This document shows positions 6,520 through 7,826 of a DNA stretch of 7,826 nucleotides, piece by piece. The translations under genes and the position numbers were made by a program. This DNA comes from Holosporales bacterium (GTDB lineage: Bacteria; Pseudomonadota; Alphaproteobacteria; Paracaedibacterales; UBA11393), in contig DPKF01000125.1 in assembly GCA_003542655.1 (NCBI GenBank), positions 1-7,826 of the forward strand, in the 5' to 3' direction. The notes under the pieces are model-generated. The model had not been told where the DNA came from. It searched no databases and saw only the letters and a program-made list of their open reading frames with translations. Positions within the stretch are counted from its first letter, which is position 1, and the number at the start of each line of letters is the position of its first letter.

Positions 6520-7332
6520 ATGAAGTGTAATAAAAAAGACTGTAAGAAACATATCTGGGCTTATTTGTTAAAAGGTCGTGCTGATTTTATTGATGAAACC
6601 CAAAAGTTTTTACGTTTCATCGTAGAACTTGCTTGGGCATTTGTTGTTGCCATGATTGTTAGATCATTTTTGCTACAGCCCTTTATTGTGCCAACAGGCT
6701 CTATGATTCCAACCATTTTGGTGGGGGACTTTTTATTTGCCAATAAAACAGCTTATGGTTATACAAAATATTCGCTTCCCTTACAAATAATCCCCTTTGA
6801 AGGCAGAATCTGGGCCACCGATCCAAAAGTTGGCGATGTGATCGTCTTTCATAATCCCCTTGATGGTGGTAAAGACTACGTAAAACGCTGTGTTGCGCGT
6901 GGAGGGGATCGTGTTCAAGTTAAAGGTGGCATATTGCATATTAACGGCAAACCACTGCCAGTGAAGTATGTGCGTGAATTTGCCAGTACCGATCATAATG
7001 GACGTGTCGTTATGATGAAAGAATATATTGAAACGTTGCCAAATGGTGTTGAGCATCCTATTCACAAACGGTATACCTTTGATGCTACATCTTATCAATA
7101 TGATAATACGGAAGAATTCATTGTGCCCGAAGGTCATTCTTTTGGTATGGGTGATAACCGTGATAATTCAATCGATAGCCGTGAACCACGCCAAGTTGGT
7201 TTTATTCCTGATACAAATTTAATTGGTAAAGCTGTGTTTCGGTGGATGTCTATTGAAGAAGCACGCTGGTGGGCTGTGTGGGAATGGCCATGGACTATTC
7301 GTTATAGCCGGATTGGTACGTTCGTGAATTAA
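6520..7332 (+). CDS. lepB: Signal peptidase I
   Basis: LepB is the inner-membrane serine/lysine protease that removes Sec and Tat signal peptides on the periplasmic side. From the ATG at 6520 it has 270 residues. An in-frame TTG at 6505 would add five residues, but only the ATG has a ribosome binding site (GAAAG, eight bases upstream). A membrane segment lies near residues 33-53 (IVELAWAFVVAMIVRSFLL). It is followed by box B with catalytic Ser61 in VPTGSMIPT, box D with catalytic Lys122 in DYVKRCVARGGD, and box E MGDNRDNSIDSR at 209-220. PTGSM stands where PSGSM is more usual. The cytoplasmic N-terminus is basic and has Cys3, Cys8 and His11. A stretch at about 150-195 before box E is large, as in other alphaproteobacterial LepB proteins. 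The stop is followed after three bases by rnc. Function is confident. Confidence 0.97.
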   Translation: MKCNKKDCKKHIWAYLLKGRADFIDETQKFLRFIVELAWAFVVAMIVRSFLLQPFIVPTGSMIPTILVGDFLFANKTAYGYTKYSLPLQIIPFEGRIWATDPKVGDVIVFHNPLDGGKDYVKRCVARGGDRVQVKGGILHINGKPLPVKYVREFASTDHNGRVVMMKEYIETLPNGVEHPIHKRYTFDATSYQYDNTEEFIVPEGHSFGMGDNRDNSIDSREPRQVGFIPDTNLIGKAVFRWMSIEEARWWAVWEWPWTIRYSRIGTFVN

Positions 7333-7335
7333 GAT

Positions 7336-7826
7336 ATGATTCCGTCGTTTAAAAACACAAAACTACTTATACAGGCATTAACACATCCAAGTTCTGGTCT
7401 TACAAAAAATGATTCGTCTTTTGAAAGGTTAGAGTTTTTAGGTGATCGTGTTTTAGGGCTTGTGATTGCTGAAATGCTTTATACAACACATACAGAAAAA
7501 AAAGAGGGCGTACTCGCAAAAGAGTTTGCTCATCTTGTGCGTAAAGAAACCTGTAAATCAGTTTTTATTGATTTGAGATTGGATAAAAAAATTAAGGCAA
7601 GTGAGAAAGAAATCAATCTTGTGCGATCGCATATTTTGTCGGATGCTTGTGAAGCGTATCTTGGCGCTTTATTTTTGGATCAGGGATATAAAGCTGCTAA
7701 AGCATTCATTTTATATGCCTGGGCGCCTTATTTATCTGGACAAAAAGCAATGCCGATTGATGATAAAAGTGCTCTCCAGGAGCGCATTCAAAAAAAATAT
7801 AAACAGACGCCTGTTTATACCTTAAT
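7336..7826 (+). CDS. rnc: Ribonuclease III, N-terminal part
   Basis: RNase III cuts double-stranded RNA in rRNA processing and mRNA turnover. The frame runs off the window end, so 163 residues are seen and the double-stranded-RNA-binding domain is only just reached. Marks: LLIQALTHPS (10-19), the signature FERLEFLGDRVLG at 29-41 with catalytic Glu33 and Asp37, then SDACEAYLGALFLDQG at 102-117 with Asp103 and Glu106, the other acidic pair. DDKSALQE follows at the linker into the RNA-binding domain. All four catalytic acids are kept with correct spacing. The N-terminus is short: family members usually have about ten more residues before LLxQALTH. An in-frame TAA (the lepB stop) at 7330-7332 fixes the start at the ATG 7336. 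It shares the reading frame of lepB (TAA-GAT-ATG), so reinitiation is likely. Confidence 0.96.
   Translation, partial: MIPSFKNTKLLIQALTHPSSGLTKNDSSFERLEFLGDRVLGLVIAEMLYTTHTEKKEGVLAKEFAHLVRKETCKSVFIDLRLDKKIKASEKEINLVRSHILSDACEAYLGALFLDQGYKAAKAFILYAWAPYLSGQKAMPIDDKSALQERIQKKYKQTPVYTL

Noticed and set aside
6781..7137. Minus-strand open frame of 118 codons
   Set aside because: Antisense to lepB, where the catalytic motifs are clearly on the plus strand.
7601..7825. Plus-strand open frame near the window end
   Set aside because: It is a shifted-frame shadow of rnc; the RNase III frame carries the catalytic acids through the same bases.

Overview
This is an A+T-rich stretch (roughly two-thirds A+T by eye) of a bacterial chromosome, most likely from an alphaproteobacterium with a reduced, possibly host-associated genome. 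That reading is inference. It rests on adjacent lepB and rnc, on bolA next to a CGFS glutaredoxin gene behind a purC-like gene (an alphaproteobacterial arrangement), and on the degenerate state of the PurC-like protein. No mobile element, phage gene, CRISPR array, tRNA or rRNA was found.

Layout. Positions 1-1772 hold two minus-strand genes: an MscS-type mechanosensitive channel (its C-terminal end lies outside the window) and, upstream of it, a small exported protein of unknown function. A divergent intergenic region (1773-2042) separates these from sucA (2-oxoglutarate dehydrogenase E1, 2043-4886), a complete TCA-cycle gene without sucB behind it. After a 200-base gap with two candidate promoters comes a compact plus-strand run: a purC-like gene, bolA, grxD (CGFS glutaredoxin), lepB (signal peptidase I) and the first 163 codons of rnc (RNase III), with gaps of 7, 16, 21 and 3 bases. 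These five are probably one transcription unit.

How the genes fit together. BolA and the monothiol glutaredoxin are known partners in [2Fe-2S] cluster handling. LepB and RNase III form a common housekeeping pair in alphaproteobacteria. SucA is central carbon metabolism and would need SucB and Lpd from elsewhere. The PurC-like protein is the odd member. It has the recognisable SAICAR-synthetase fold signature, but most positions expected to bind CAIR, and part of the nucleotide site, are substituted. The purS, purQ and purL genes that often sit between purC and bolA in free-living alphaproteobacteria are absent. The simplest reading is a collapsed purine cluster in which a purC relic, or a repurposed PurC-like protein, remains at the head of an otherwise essential operon.

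I see no clear new multi-gene system. The best leads are the divergent PurC-like protein with the apparent purSQL deletion, the exported protein of unknown function, and the dyad-rich sucA leader.
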